The position numbers and the translations under genes are program-made. A DNA stretch of 64,000 bases, from positions 91,016,143-91,080,142 of the forward strand of contig NC_062220.1 in NCBI RefSeq assembly GCF_902686445.1, in the 5' to 3' direction. Source of the DNA: Sciurus carolinensis. Taxonomy: Eukaryota; Chordata; Mammalia; Rodentia; Sciuridae. The notes under the pieces are model-generated. The model saw nothing but the letters and a program-made list of their open reading frames with translations, had not been told where the DNA came from and did not search any database. The first letter of the stretch is position 1. The number at the start of each line of letters is the position of its first letter. This document shows, piece by piece, positions 9,550 to 20,589 of this stretch.

Positions 9550-10950
9550 TGAAAAGCCCCTAGCCCAGAGTGGCTCTCTGTGATGGGGCTCGACTCGAAG
9601 TTGAAGATATAGCTGGCAGAACAGACAAGATTACAGGGTGAACCACACAAGAAAAGGCCCCTGGAGACAGCTTCTAAAGGAGTCCAGGAAATTAGGGAAA
9701 TAAGGTTTACTCACGGGAGAAGCGGGCAAGTGGTCTAGCGTTCTTATCTCCAGCTTCATTTGCAACTAGGGAAAAAACAGAATGCAATTAAGAACAAGTC
9801 ATGCAAAAAAAAAAAAAGAAAAGAAAAAAGAACATACACATGTGTGTTCATAGAATTTGCTCAAGATATAGGCCTTTCTCTTGATGCTTCAGCATTATGA
9901 ATTTGAGTCTTAAAGTGGATAAAAGCAACTTTACTCTTTCTAGATTTCCAGTGCTGCTCTCAATACCTAAATGAGGTCAATGTCTCATTTCAATTAGAAT
10001 ATTTGAATAAACTGGAGAGATCATAAATGACACCTACTCTAATAGGCCTAGAGAGGGTCTGGTTTGAATTTGCTTAGTAAGAAGCACATGCACCAGCTTC
10101 CCATGTAAGGGGATGTCTGTAACCCTGAACCTCCTCATGGGTCTGTCCTCCAACACACAAGCACACACCAAACTCATGAAATGACTCCAGGGTTCTCAGG
10201 CCCATGGGGGCAAAGCCAAGACAGGGATTTCAGAAGATAATGATAAAGTTGTGTTTGGTTAGAAAAATATTAAATTTAGATGTTAACAGAGTTCATAACT
10301 AGCCTAGAAAAACTTGGTCATAAAGTTTCTCTGAAGGGCAGTTTTCCTCCTTAGACAATTGGCTATAATTTTCTACCCTATACATGGAGTCACAATTAAT
10401 ATGCATAAATTATAGAATTTATGAACCCATCTTTGTGGATTTAAAAAAATCAGTTGTTTAGTAGAAATCCAGATTTTGCTCACTTTTAAATATCACTTCT
10501 AATTTCCATAAAGATGGCACCATGGTTGTTTTGTGTACACAGGACTGATAGATATAAGTATTTGGGATCTGCTTGAATGTATATCCAAAGCAACCAACAG
10601 GAAAACCCTATTCATTTTAGCTCAGGGAAAAAAATAATGAATGCCTATGCAGAATAAAAGAGAGTGCTTATAATCATTATCGTATAAAAAGTAGTAGATG
10701 GATAAAAGAAATATCAACTTCCTGAACATTGTTTTGCAAAGAATGAAAAGAGCTAAAATTTCCTTTGACAGTCTCACAAAGGTAAACATTTAACGTTGAC
10801 TATATTTGGACAATGTTTTAAAATTAATGAATGCAAACTCAGTCTCTTCCTGTATTTGCACTATCCCCATGTCTCCACTCTCCTTGTGTATTACAAACGT
10901 GACATTAGACAAAAACGACCAGCAGGGGGAGGTGACACTTCATCCAGCTG
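9550..10950. other. Mostly unassigned, AT-leaning, repeat-poor stretch
   Basis: Apart from an A-rich run near 9806, I see no transposon between 9550 and 10950. The part 10290-10700 has ordinary complexity and contains POU/homeodomain-like words ('acaattaatatgcataaatt'). It is a candidate for non-coding function rather than coding. Confidence 0.45.
10919..10932 (+). promoter_or_regulatory. CTCF-like motif
   Basis: CCAGCAGGGGGAGG differs from the recalled CTCF core (CCASYAGRKGGCRS) at one position. It lies in repeat-free DNA. Occupancy cannot be inferred from a motif alone. Confidence 0.35.
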
Positions 10951-11039
10951 CTGTCATCTTCCACACCACAGCGTTTCTAAACTGAAGAGATCAAATTCCT
11001 AGGCTCTGTACCAAACACATTTTAGAAGAAAGGATTCTC

Positions 11040-11890
11040 AACTCAAGAAAGGGCCCAGGTGTTCCATCAGCCATGGGTGTTTTCTTGTCTCCTAAGGCCT
11101 TTTGTGGAACCACCACCTGAAGGTAAATCATTTGCATTCCTGCCTCCAAGCAGAGCTACTTCTGAAACACTTGAAACACCAACCTGCTCTCTCAGGAGAG
11201 GTCTTTAAGCATAATTTCACATCCTCACGTGGATAGTATGTATCATAGTTAAGTCTGAGAGTCATTATGAGCACTTGAAAAACTTGGGTAACTCTCTGGA
11301 GTTTTCTAGAACCAAAGTTATTACAAAATAAAATAAAAGGAAGGGAGAAAGGGGCTAGGGAAGAAGGAGGAACAAGTCCAGGTTAGTTGTAGACATGAGT
11401 TTTCCTGGCCCCTGAGTTCAGCTGTTTCCTCTTTAGACACCATAGGTCTCTGAAGAAAAAAATAGAAAGGGGGTACTTTTCCCAAAACCTTTGCTGCAGA
11501 AACTGATGGGCTGCTTTTAAATCAGGATCACAGAGATGATCACAGTGGCTGAGAACACGAGCACCCACCTGGGAGAGTACGCGTTCTCCCAGAGCCGCCA
11601 TTCACACTCAGCCTGGGACCTCCCCACCCGACACCCTGTCCATGAATGGGAATTGCTGACCCAGATCCAAGTTAGGCCAGGAGAGGCAGGAATCAAGATC
11701 TAGGCCAGCAGGGTACCAGGAGAGTTGCCCTTACCCAGAAGGCATGTGAACCCCGCTACCAGCATTATTTTCCTACACACAGACCCAATGCCAAAACTCC
11801 CTGCTGAAAGGTCTCCGGGGATGTCCCAACACCTGCATGACACAACCCAGCTCACTTGGCCTAGAATCAAAAACCTGGCTCCAACTTATT
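11040..11890. other. Unassigned stretch
   Basis: Includes a purine-rich run near 11330-11375. Nothing coding or repetitive is recognised. Confidence 0.5.
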
Positions 11891-11897
11891 CCTCCAC

Positions 11898-12547
11898 TGT
11901 CTCGGTCAGCTTCCCATCCCAACAAATACCTGAGATAACTGTAAGGAACAAGGCTGCAGCTATCTCTCCCCCTGATTCTGCCTCCTCCCCACACATCATT
12001 TTGTAATCTGAATTGTTAACTTTCTTGTGCAATTAGCCCGTGGGCTTTCACTATTTAAGGGTAAATTCCCCTGCTATTTGCTCTCTTTTTTCTCTCTCAC
12101 TTTCACTCACTCTCTCACCCTCTTGCTCTTTCTCTCTCTTTTGCCCTTAAGAACAGACACTTTGTTTGTCTGCTAATAAAGTTCTTGTGAGTTCCCGTGT
12201 CTGCAGTGGTTTCTGGGTGCTTTCAACAATGAACTCAGAAAAGGTTCACTTTCCCTCATGGTTTGAGAGGTCCCAGTCCACGATCAGGCAGACTCATCGC
12301 CTTTAGGCCTTGATTAGAGGTGACCCACGGTAATGGCAGGAGTGGAGCAAAACCACTCACCTCATTGCCAAGAAGCAAAAGAGGGACGAGAGGACCAGGG
12401 TCTCTCAAACCCCTTCGAGAGCACATTCCCAGTGACCTGAAGCCTTCCCATGAGGTCCCATCTCTTTCACTCCCTCCCAATAGCACCACTCTGAAGACAA
12501 AGCCTTTAACACGTGGGCCTCTGGGATAGTCAAGATCCAAACTGTAA
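11898..12547 (-). mobile_element. MaLR-type LTR interrupted by a second LTR
   Basis: The left piece (11898-11939: 'tgtctcggtcagcttcccat', 'acaaatacctgagataac') and the right piece (12229-12547: 'ccctcatggtttgagaggtc' to 'gtcaagatccaaactgtaa') are the two ends of one minus-strand MaLR LTR related to those at 223 and 25894. The DNA between them is another LTR. Confidence 0.7.
11940..12228 (+). mobile_element. ERV solo LTR nested in a MaLR LTR
   Basis: It opens TGTAAGGAAC and closes TTTCAACA. 'actatttaagg' is a TATA-like box at about 12050. A T/C-rich block follows, then 'tgctaataaagttcttg' with AATAAA near 12174. The compact 289-base layout suggests a class I LTR. An exact target duplication was not found, so class is inferred. 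Confidence 0.65.
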
Positions 12548-12559
12548 TGACTGTATTTC

Positions 12560-12860
12560 CAGAGTGGCTTTCACAGTCAGTGACAAGCATTCCCCAAATG
12601 TGCCCTTGACAGACTCTCCCCTCCTCACAGTGACATGTCTCCCTGTCTTGACCCAACCAACTCCTACTCGTCCTTCAAGATTCAGGTGGAGTTATTCACT
12701 TCAGAAAACCTACCTGAGGGGCTGGAGATGTGGCTCAGTGGTAGAGCACTTGCCTGGTATGTGCAAGGCCTCAGGTTCAATCCCCAACACAGAAAAGAAA
12801 AACCTCCCTGACCCAAACCACACCTCTGCCTGCACATCCGACTCCCTTCTGGACTTGTGG
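12560..12860 (+). mobile_element. LINE L2 3'-region fragment split by an ID element
   Basis: 'ccaactcctactcgtccttc' followed by 'aagattcaggtgg' matches L2 3' DNA. It continues beyond the ID insertion with 'ctgacccaaaccacacct'. Confidence 0.55.
12718..12798 (+). mobile_element. ID SINE with 13-base duplication
   Basis: The body 'gatgtggctcagtggtagag' ends in a short A-rich tail. The direct repeats AAAACCTACCTGA (12705-12717) and AAAACCTCCCTGA (12799-12811) differ at one base. Confidence 0.9.
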
Positions 12861-13060
12861 TTCTTAAACTTCAGCAAGCACCAGAACCACTGGGGAAAGT
12901 CTGCCACAGAACAGAGATTCCAGGGTTTCTTAAAACATAGTTTGTGATTCCGTGGGTCTGCTGTGTGCCCCCAATCTACATTTCCAATAAGTTCCCAGGA
13001 GATACGGTAGCTGCCGATTTGGGAATCAAATTTCAAGAACTGCTCTAAACTATAAGCTAC
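12860..13060 (+). mobile_element. MER5A-like relic
   Basis: 'gtggttcttaaacttcagca' opens it. 'agaaccactgggg' and 'aataagttcccaggagatac' lie inside, and 'tcaagaactgctctaaac' closes it. This is the usual MER5A order. Confidence 0.75.
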
Positions 13061-13112
13061 CTCACTCAAAGCACAGATCTTAGATTTTCTTCTTTGTATT
13101 TCCATTCTTTTG

Positions 13113-13319
13113 GGGGGGGGAGGGAGTACCAGCATTGAACTCAGGGGCACTAGACCACTGAGCCACATCCCCAGCCCTATTTTGTATGTTATTTAGAGAC
13201 AGGGTCTCACTGAGTTACTTAGCACCTCACTTTTTGCTGAGACTGGCTTTGAATCGCCATCCTCCTGCCTCAGGCTCCTGAGCTCCAGGATTACAGGCAT
13301 GTGCCACTGTGCCCAGCAC
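13113..13319 (-). mobile_element. Composite B1-ID SINE with 17-base duplication
   Basis: The inverted ID half ('ccactgagccacatcccca') precedes the inverted B1 half ('cctcctgcctcaggctcctg'). GTATTTCCATTCTTTTG occurs on both sides (13096-13112, 13320-13336). Confidence 0.92.
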
Positions 13320-13772
13320 GTATTTCCATTCTTTTGAATGGTGACCACCCTACAGACTGATGCATTCAGTCAATATTTTTAGAACCCAGAAGGCTGAATA
13401 GATACAAATTGTCACAAATGGCTTTGTAGACCAGAGATCTCAGACTGGCTTCCACACAGTCATGGAAAGTTCCGGTATGATTCATTTTTTAATTTTAAAA
13501 AAAGTAGTCACCAGTATTTAAAGATTAAGGTATTTCAAATATAAATACATATTTCTGGCTCATTTAGGATCAATGGGAAGACAGGAAAAGGAGGGATTCA
13601 ACCCCACAGAACAGCAAAGAATCATCACTGGGATGCCCATCCACCACATGGGTGGATTCACTCCTTCAGGATCAGAATGCGGCTCTTTTCTGGCTGTATC
13701 TGGAATTTCTATACTCTCCACATGGTCCAGAAGGCAAGTGGAAATTAGACCCTTAAAGTGTGTAAAGAATGA

Positions 13773-14877
13773 CCCATAGCACAAGAAATAAAAGCAAGAA
13801 TTAATAACTGGGATAGATTCAAACTGAAAAGTTTTCTCTCAGCAAAGGAAACTATCAGCAATGCAAAGAAAGAGCCTACAGAGTGGGAGAAAATCTTTGC
13901 CAATCATACTTCAGATAGAGCACTAATCTCCAGAATCTATAAAGAACTCAAAAAACTCTACACCAAGAATGCAAATAATCCAATCGACAAATGGGCTAAA
14001 GAAATGAATAGACACTTTACAGAAGAAGATCTACAAGCAATCAACAAACATATGGAAAAATGTTCAACATCTCTAGTAATAAGGAAAATGCAAATCAAAA
14101 CCACCCTAAGATTCCATCTCACCCCAATTAGAATGGCGATTATCAAGCATACAAGCAACAACAGGTGTTGTGAGGATGTGGGGAGAAAGGTACACTCATA
14201 CATTGCTGGTGGGGCTGCAAATTAGTGCAGCCACTCTGGAAAGCAGTATGGAGACTCCTTAGAAAACTTGGAATGGAACCACCATTTGACCCAGCTATCC
14301 CACTCCTTGGCCTATACCCAAAGACTTAAAATCAGCATATTACAGAGATACAGCCACATCAATGTTCATAGCTGCTCAGTTCACAATAGCCAGATTGTGG
14401 AACCAACCTAGATGTCCTTCAATTGATGAATGGATAAAGAAAATGTGGTATATATATATACAATGGAATATTACTCAGCCATAAAGAATGATAAAATTAT
14501 GGCATTTGCAGGCAAATGGATGAAACTGGAGAATATCATGCTAAGTGAGATAAGCCAATCTCAAAAAACCAAAGGAAGAATGATATCGCTAATAAGTGGA
14601 TGATGACACATAATGGGGGGTGGGAGGGGTTAGTGTTGGGGTTGGAGTTGGGTTTAGGGAGGGGGGCAGGAATGGAGGAAGGAAGGACTGTATAGAGGGA
14701 GGGGAGGGGTGGGAGGGGTAGGGGGGAAGGGAAAAAATGGCAGAATGAATCAAACAACATTACCCTATGTAAATTGATGATTACACAAATGGTATACCTT
14801 CACGCCATGTACAGACAGAGAAACAACATGTATCCCATTTGTTTACAATAAAAAAAAAATTTCAAAAAAAAAAAAAA
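13773..14877 (+). mobile_element. 5'-truncated L1 with ORF2 C-terminal relic and 18-base duplication
   Basis: The insertion begins inside ORF2 and runs through the G-rich 3' UTR to a poly-A tail. AAAGTGTGTAAAGAATGA stands at 13755-13772 and 14878-14895. The translation shows landmarks of the ORF2 C-terminal region, such as MNRHFTEEDLQ and HLTPIRMAI. At least two single-base frame losses are visible (near 14165 and 14325), so it is dead. The reverse transcriptase and endonuclease regions are absent. Confidence 0.93.
14615..14740 (+). other. G-rich L1 3' UTR with quadruplex-forming potential
   Basis: Many runs of three to six G alternate with short spacers (for example 'ggggtgggaggggtaggggg'). 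G-rich polypurine 3' UTRs are a known L1 property. The same feature recurs in the L1 copies near 29565, 41515 and 55850. Confidence 0.8.
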
Positions 14878-14899
14878 AAAGTGTGTAAAGAATGAAACA

Positions 14900-15480
14900 A
14901 AAACCCCAACCAAGACCAGCACTACTAAAAGCTACCGTAGCTGGGTTTGCTGATCCAGTCTGTCCCCACCCCATAACTCCCAACATGTTTGATGGTCCAC
15001 CAGCGCATTCTTGGCCTGCTCGGACATACTCAGGCTCCTAGATCAGCAGAAGGGCCTTCATACACTGCTGTTTGTCTTATATTTTTTAAAATACACCTCA
15101 AGTTTTTACAATAAAGTACATGTTCCATTTATGTTCCATTTATCAGATGCAATTAGAGCTTACATTTTGCAATATTATAAAAGTGATTGTGTAGATTAAC
15201 AGAAAGTTATTTGTCATATTACCATTGTAGCAAAAAAAAAAAGAAAACAACACAGGCTCTGGGTTAGTATGCACAATGGATTCCATCAAAGCTGAGTTGC
15301 ATGACTAGACTACATGTCTACAGGCACAGAGACAGCACGTCTAGCACTAGATGTATGAACATTAATTTCTCCATGTGACAGCATTTGGAAAGATCTATAA
15401 CCTTTTTTATACTTTTATGCATAAACTGAATAGTTTATAAGTATGCACCATGTTTATAATCAGGAAAAAACAATTGACTT
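14900..15480. other. Unassigned stretch
   Basis: No family is recognised. It is the original target-site neighbourhood downstream of the L1 at 13773. Confidence 0.45.
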
Positions 15481-15484
15481 TCTT

Positions 15485-15655
15485 CTTTGATATATACATC
15501 ATATATCTTTGATATATGATTTTGGACACTGGTACACACTATGTATTTATATGTGTGTATAATATATAATATGTATTTAAGTATTTTATATGTATATAGG
15601 ATTATATACACATATGTCATGATATATATTATACACATATATAATTCTAATTTAA
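15485..15655. repeat. AT-rich palindromic low-complexity patch
   Basis: Repeated 'atatat', 'tatacacatat' and 'gtatataatatata'-like words make several overlapping short palindromes. It probably arose from decayed (TA)n and (CATA)n repeats. Confidence 0.75.
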
Positions 15656-15767
15656 GAGCATTCTTGGATCACAGTTTCCAGGGCACCTGCCTTCTCTAGT
15701 CAACTCCCTGTAAGACTCAAGAAATGTATCTCTCACTCCCCTCTTGGGGGTTTGCACACATTCCAGG

Positions 15768-15950
15768 TCAGTGATTTGCACACTGGCTGCACAGTAGAAT
15801 CACCTGAGTAGCTTCACAAAATCCTGATGCCCAGAACACATTCCAGTCCAAGAGAGCAGGGCCTTTAGAAGGGGACCCTGTCATCAGTATATTTTAAGTT
15901 CCTAGGTGATTCATTCCATCAAGCAGTCAAGGTTTGGAAGCACTAATAAA
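15768..15950 (+). mobile_element. MER5A-like relic
   Basis: 'gtagaatcacctgagtagct' followed by 'aaaatcctgatgcccagaac' and 'aagttcctaggtgattcatt' follows the MER5A order. Confidence 0.7.
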
Positions 15951-15959
15951 TGGTGTAAC

Positions 15960-17190
15960 TTCATGCATCTTTCCTGAAGCACCATTCAGGGAAGAGGATG
16001 TGACTCAGATTCCTTCAAAAATAATTACCCCTGCTCAGGTCTTTTCAGGGAGCTGCTGTTTTGTCTTTAGTGTCCTGAACCGAGACATGCCTCTGCTTTA
16101 AGAAAACCCAACTGCTAAGGCTGCAGACATAACTCTGGAGATGGGTTAGTAGGCAACTCTTCTCATTGTGGAGGGTTTTTACAAACCGGATTGCCTCATG
16201 TGGCTTCCACCCTTCCACACATGTGTACTGAGCACCACTTGGGTGCTGGGCACTGAACTAGACCCTGGGAGGGGTGCGACTATGGGTCTCACCCAGCCTT
16301 GACACAGGGGTGAGGGAGGTAACTGCTTCTCCATCTAGGTTTGTCCAAGTGTGACCAGTTATGGAACTGACACGACAGTGATGATGAAGCAGACTTCTTG
16401 GTCCCATCCACATCCATTGAAGCAGAATCCCTGCAAATGGGGACAGGACTCTAGGTTTTAGAAAAGTACCCCAGAGGCCACTTAGATATGCTAACATCTG
16501 CGAAGTACCATTTTAAGTGGCATGTTCCCATCGTTCACTGTATTTTTTTTTTCTACAAAAATATTGCCCAGAAACAAATCTCAAAGTAAGAACTGGACAT
16601 GGAGCCCAGTGGAAGGGAAGGAGGTGAGACGGGATGTTAACTCAGAGCAGTGAGCATCCCAACCCCAGGAAGTAAAGGTGGCTCTGCTGTCCCAGCTAAG
16701 CCAGAAACAATCCAGACCATCAGAAAGGATGGGGAGCATGCTGGGGGAGGTTGGCAGGCCAACCAGTTGTGGTGGTGGCCTGGACAGGTGTACACTGCTT
16801 TGTAACCAAAACTAGCTCCAAAAATACTGCCACCCTTGTTTTGAAAGCCCTGGCACCTGGGTGAGCATAAACGCAGCTGGGTGCCAAGACAAATGTCCTG
16901 GAGCAGCAGGCCCAGAGCACAGCCCGGCTTCCTGTAGGGAAAGCTGCCTAGGTCCAGCCCAGGGACCCTCTCCTGCTGAGCTCCTTTGGGAAACCTGGAG
17001 GCTGGAATGCCAGGCACCAAGGACCCCCAGAGAAGAAAGGGTTGGAATGAGTCACCTTCCTTACCAACTTAAGAAGGTAAAACTCACAAGTGCTGATAGA
17101 TGTTTGACCTCACTTCATCTGCCCCTGGACTCCCCAAAACCCAAGGAACAGCAGGAAAAGAGAATGGAGTGCTGAGAGAAAGATGCAGTC
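15960..17190. other. Unassigned stretch
   Basis: No repeat or gene recognised. Open frames of 100-130 codons on both strands near 16640-17170 overlap one another and lack recognisable domains. Confidence 0.45.
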
Positions 17191-17194
17191 CAAA

Positions 17195-17485
17195 ATCCTC
17201 ATTAACTATCTTTGTTTAGATGCCACCTCTAAGCAAGGTCTTCCAGGACCACCTGTTAAGACCACAGCTCCCAGATCCTCTCTCCCCTGCTCCCAAACCC
17301 CCTTCCTGGCTTTGTTGCTCCCTACAGCATTTACCATTTAGCTATAGCATTTGTGAGGTTTATTGCCTTTCTCATTCCATATGATTATGAGCCCTACATA
17401 TGCATAGCATCTCTACCAATGAAAAAATTGCTGGTACCCCAGTGCCTCAGTGACTGATGCACAATATGTATTGAATAAATCAATG
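17195..17485 (+). mobile_element. LINE L2 3' end
   Basis: 'gatgccacctctaagcaagg' with 'tcttccaggaccacc', then 'agcatttaccatttagctat', then 'tgtattgaataaatcaatgg' gives the L2 3' end in order, including its terminal AATAAA-like tail. Confidence 0.75.
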
Positions 17486-17579
17486 GCCAATCTCCTAACA
17501 ATATACCACGCAGAATGTGACCACAGCCAAGAATATTGGGAAACGAACAGGAAGAAGAAGGTCTGAAGACATTCACAAT

Positions 17580-17720
17580 AGAAAGGACTGTTACTCCCAT
17601 TTAATACACAGGAGCTCAGAGAGATTGGGTAATTTTTCCAAGACCACAGAGTTGTGTGGCAGAACCTCAGTCTTCACCCAGGTATGTCTGGATCCAACAT
17701 CCGTGTCTTTCCAGTCAGCA
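17580..17720 (-). mobile_element. MIR SINE
   Basis: 'ggagctcagagagattgggt' followed by 'ccaagaccacagag' and 'ttgtgtggcagaacctc' is the reverse-complement MIR order. Confidence 0.7.
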
Positions 17721-17744
17721 TCTTTGCTTTCAAGAAGGGGAGAC

Positions 17745-17965
17745 AGAGCAGGGTGCAGTGGCGCATGCCCGTAATCCCAGCAGCTCAGGAGGCTAAGGCA
17801 GAGGATCACAAGTTCAAAACCAGCCTCAGCAACTTGGCAAAGCCCTACACAACTTAGCAAGACCGTCTCAAACAAAAAATAAAAAATAAACAGGCTAGGC
17901 ATGTGGCTCAATGTTTAAGTGCCCCTGGGTTCAATCCCTGGTACCTGGCACTAGAAAACAAAAAA
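17745..17965 (+). mobile_element. Composite B1-ID SINE
   Basis: The B1-like half ('gtaatcccagcagctcagga') joins an ID half ('catgtggctcaatgtttaag') through an A-rich linker. Target duplications are not clear. Confidence 0.85.
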
Positions 17966-17969
17966 TAGT

Positions 17970-18385
17970 GATGGGGGGTGGGGTGGAGGGGGACAGGTTG
18001 CCACCTGCTCAAGAAAAGGCTGCACCTGGAGAAGAACAAGGTTGCCGACTAAACCTCTCCCCTGTGGCTCTAGCCCCAGTGACAGGCAAGTGCCAGACTG
18101 TAAAGAATGGGGGAGATCATCGCCTCGCATCTGACACCTGGCATGAGCCCAGGAGATCGCAGGTAGAAGCAGGCTCTTCTGTGAGGTGGGCAAAGAGACG
18201 GGACTCACAACAATAGAATCCAGACAAAAGGAGAAGCTGATTACAAAAGGAGGGGCTCCACTGTCCTGGTCACTCAAGAGCCCTAGACACCAAGTGCCTT
18301 CCCAACCCTATGAGGCTCCCCTAGTCAGAAAACAAGAATGAGAGGCAGAATCAAGAATCAAGTCCATGAACATAAACAGCCCCTA
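17970..18385. other. Unassigned stretch
   Basis: Nothing recognised apart from a G-rich start. Confidence 0.4.
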
Positions 18386-18500
18386 GGAAGCAAGTCCCAT
18401 TCTCTTTAATAGGTGAAGACAGTGATGTTGCAAGAGATCAAGTGGCTTGTCCAAGATCAGAACAAGGCAGAGCTGTCAAAAATATTCCAGTTCCAGGTCA
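18385..18500 (-). mobile_element. MIR SINE fragment
   Basis: 'gtggcttgtccaagatcag' preceded by 'aataggtgaagacag' is MIR-like in reverse orientation. Confidence 0.55.
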
Positions 18501-18639
18501 CATATTCTCCTTGAAGGGAATGCACCCCAGGTCTTTTAACTACAATGTCATCATTTGTCAAGGATAAAGCAAACAGTTCGACTTCTTTTGTCTCCGTGTG
18601 TTTTGCTAAATATTGATGTTTAACAAGCCTGGGATCTGT

Positions 18640-18866
18640 TTTTGTTGTTGTTTGTTTTTTGGTACTGGAGATTGAACCCAGAGTCACTCTGTCACTTTAC
18701 CACTAAGCCATATCCCAAGCCCTGCTACCTTTTTTTTTGAGACAGAGTCTCACTAAGTTACTTAGGGCCTTGCTAAATTGCTGAGGCTGGCCTCAAACTT
18801 GTGATCCTCTCATCTCAGCCTCTCAAGACACTGGGATTATAGGCATGCACCACTGTGCCCAGCCCT
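18640..18866 (-). mobile_element. Composite B1-ID SINE with 11-base duplication
   Basis: The inverted ID half ('tactggagattgaacccag') and inverted B1 half ('gattataggcatgcaccact') are bounded by CTGGGATCTGT at 18629-18639 and 18867-18877. Confidence 0.92.
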
Positions 18867-19169
18867 CTGGGATCTGTCTGAAGTGTAAAAATGTATAACT
18901 CTGATGATGACTGAGTAGTGTCGAGAAGGCTTCTGATGTGTCTGCGACAGATTATGGAAGCCTTCCGCAGTTGGGGTAGGAAAGACGACAGGGGGACCGT
19001 AGTGTGGCAAGTGGGGAAATCCCTGCCCAGTCAGATGGGAGATTAGAGAATGTGTCCATAAAATGGATAATCCACAAAGATGATTGAGTTAAATGCTTAC
19101 ACAGAATACGTTACTGGTGTTGCTTAAAATGAAAGACATTACATAAATAATTAAGGACTAGACCAAGCC

Positions 19170-19330
19170 CTGCTCATTTGTCACCTAATTTTATCTTCAC
19201 CAAAGACACTGAGTTCATTCTATTCCTTTCTCCATTTGTTCAGACATGGAAACCAAGTCTGTGAGAACTTAATTTGCCTGAGATGAACATCTAGTCATGA
19301 CGGGTCTGGAAACTGGATCCAGGACCACTT
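19170..19330 (-). mobile_element. MIR SINE
   Basis: 'cagacatggaaaccaagtct' and 'aacttaatttgcctgaga' follow the reverse MIR order. It is quite diverged. Confidence 0.5.
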
Positions 19331-19891
19331 TATTCCAGAGGCATAAGCGTGTTATGTCCATCATATGTTCTACATGCAGGACACGCTGCCATTTGGTAGC
19401 CCTCACGGCCACACAATCCAAGCCTGGAAGGAGAGTCCCTTGTCTCCCCAGCATGTAGCCTCAAGCTAGAAGCACCAGAGGACCACGCTGTGCCCTGCTG
19501 CTCCTTACAGGAACAGAGCTCAGAAATCCAGGCGAAATCTGGACCCAGAAACATAAGACACCACCCCCCTTCATCCTGTTCCTCTCCCCGCTTCTTTATT
19601 CAGAAATGCTCGCCATCGCCTCATTATACCTTCCCGGCCAATCTGGCTGTCAAATCGACTCTGTTTCAGGCTCTTCTACAAAAAGAAATAAAACCAATTT
19701 GTAGTGGTGACTCACTGGGCTGATCATTCGGGAGTGGCTGGGACAGTGCCCCTCCCAGGCCCTCTTCTCCTAAAGCAGTGGGTACAGCCCTACAAAGGGT
19801 GAGGGTCACCCTCCAGAGGGCAGGAGGCCCACCAACTGGCTCAGCCCAAGGGTGATGAAGCACAGAGGGGAAAGCAAAGAAGCCTTTGCCA

Positions 19892-20094
19892 CTCGGGCAC
19901 AGTGACGCAAGCCTATGATCCCAGCAGCTCGGGAGGCTGAGGCAGGAGGATCATGAGTTCAAAGCTAGTCTTAGCTGGCAAGGCGCTAAGCAACTCAGTG
20001 AGACCCTGTCTCAAAATAAAATACAACACAGGGCTGGGGATGTGGCTTAGTGGTTGAGTGCCCCCGAGTTCAATTCCTCGTACCCCCCAAAAAA
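19892..20094 (+). mobile_element. Composite B1-ID SINE with 12-base duplication
   Basis: The full B1-like half with 'gggaggctgaggcaggagga' and ID half 'gggatgtggcttagtggtt' lie between AAGCCTTTGCCA (19880-19891) and AAGACTTTGCCA (20095-20106). Confidence 0.92.
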
Positions 20095-20149
20095 AAGACT
20101 TTGCCAAGTCTTTTGAGACTGAGATGATGGCTTAAAAAACACATCTACT

Positions 20150-20202
20150 TTTTTTCTTCTTACTTGGGAGATTTTTTTTTTTTTCTTCTTACTTGGGAGA
20201 TT
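20150..20202 (+). repeat. Tandem duplication of a unit of about 27 bases
   Basis: The unit 'ttcttcttacttgggagatt' with its T-run occurs twice head to tail. It is probably a replication-slippage product rather than a transposon. Confidence 0.85.
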
Positions 20203-20589
20203 TGGGTCATATGCTCATGAAATCTATTTCTTTCTTCCCTGGTTTCATATGTGTGCTTATTAATCCACATCCTACCTTATTCCACAAATTATATTTTATT
20301 TTTTGCTCTGTGTACCAATCCTGTTACAGAACAAAGTAAAATATTAACAAAAAGTGAAATGTATCTATTTCAGTCAGTTCTCCACTCCATTTCCCTGACC
20401 CCTGCTTCCAAGCTACCAAGCTGCATGTTGATTGTCATGATCCTTTACTCAGATTCAACAACCAGTTACCTCTGTAGAGTCCCCTGATCCTCTCTGCCAG
20501 GTAGAGGGAATGGACATAACCTGAAATGCAGCAGAGACCCCAAGACTGGCACTGAGCTTCTGGCATGTATCATTCAAGTTGTTGCCTTA

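Noticed and set aside
14004..14225. 73-codon frame beginning MNRHFTEEDLQ
   Set aside because: It is a piece of L1 ORF2 inside a truncated, frameshifted insertion and not an independent gene.
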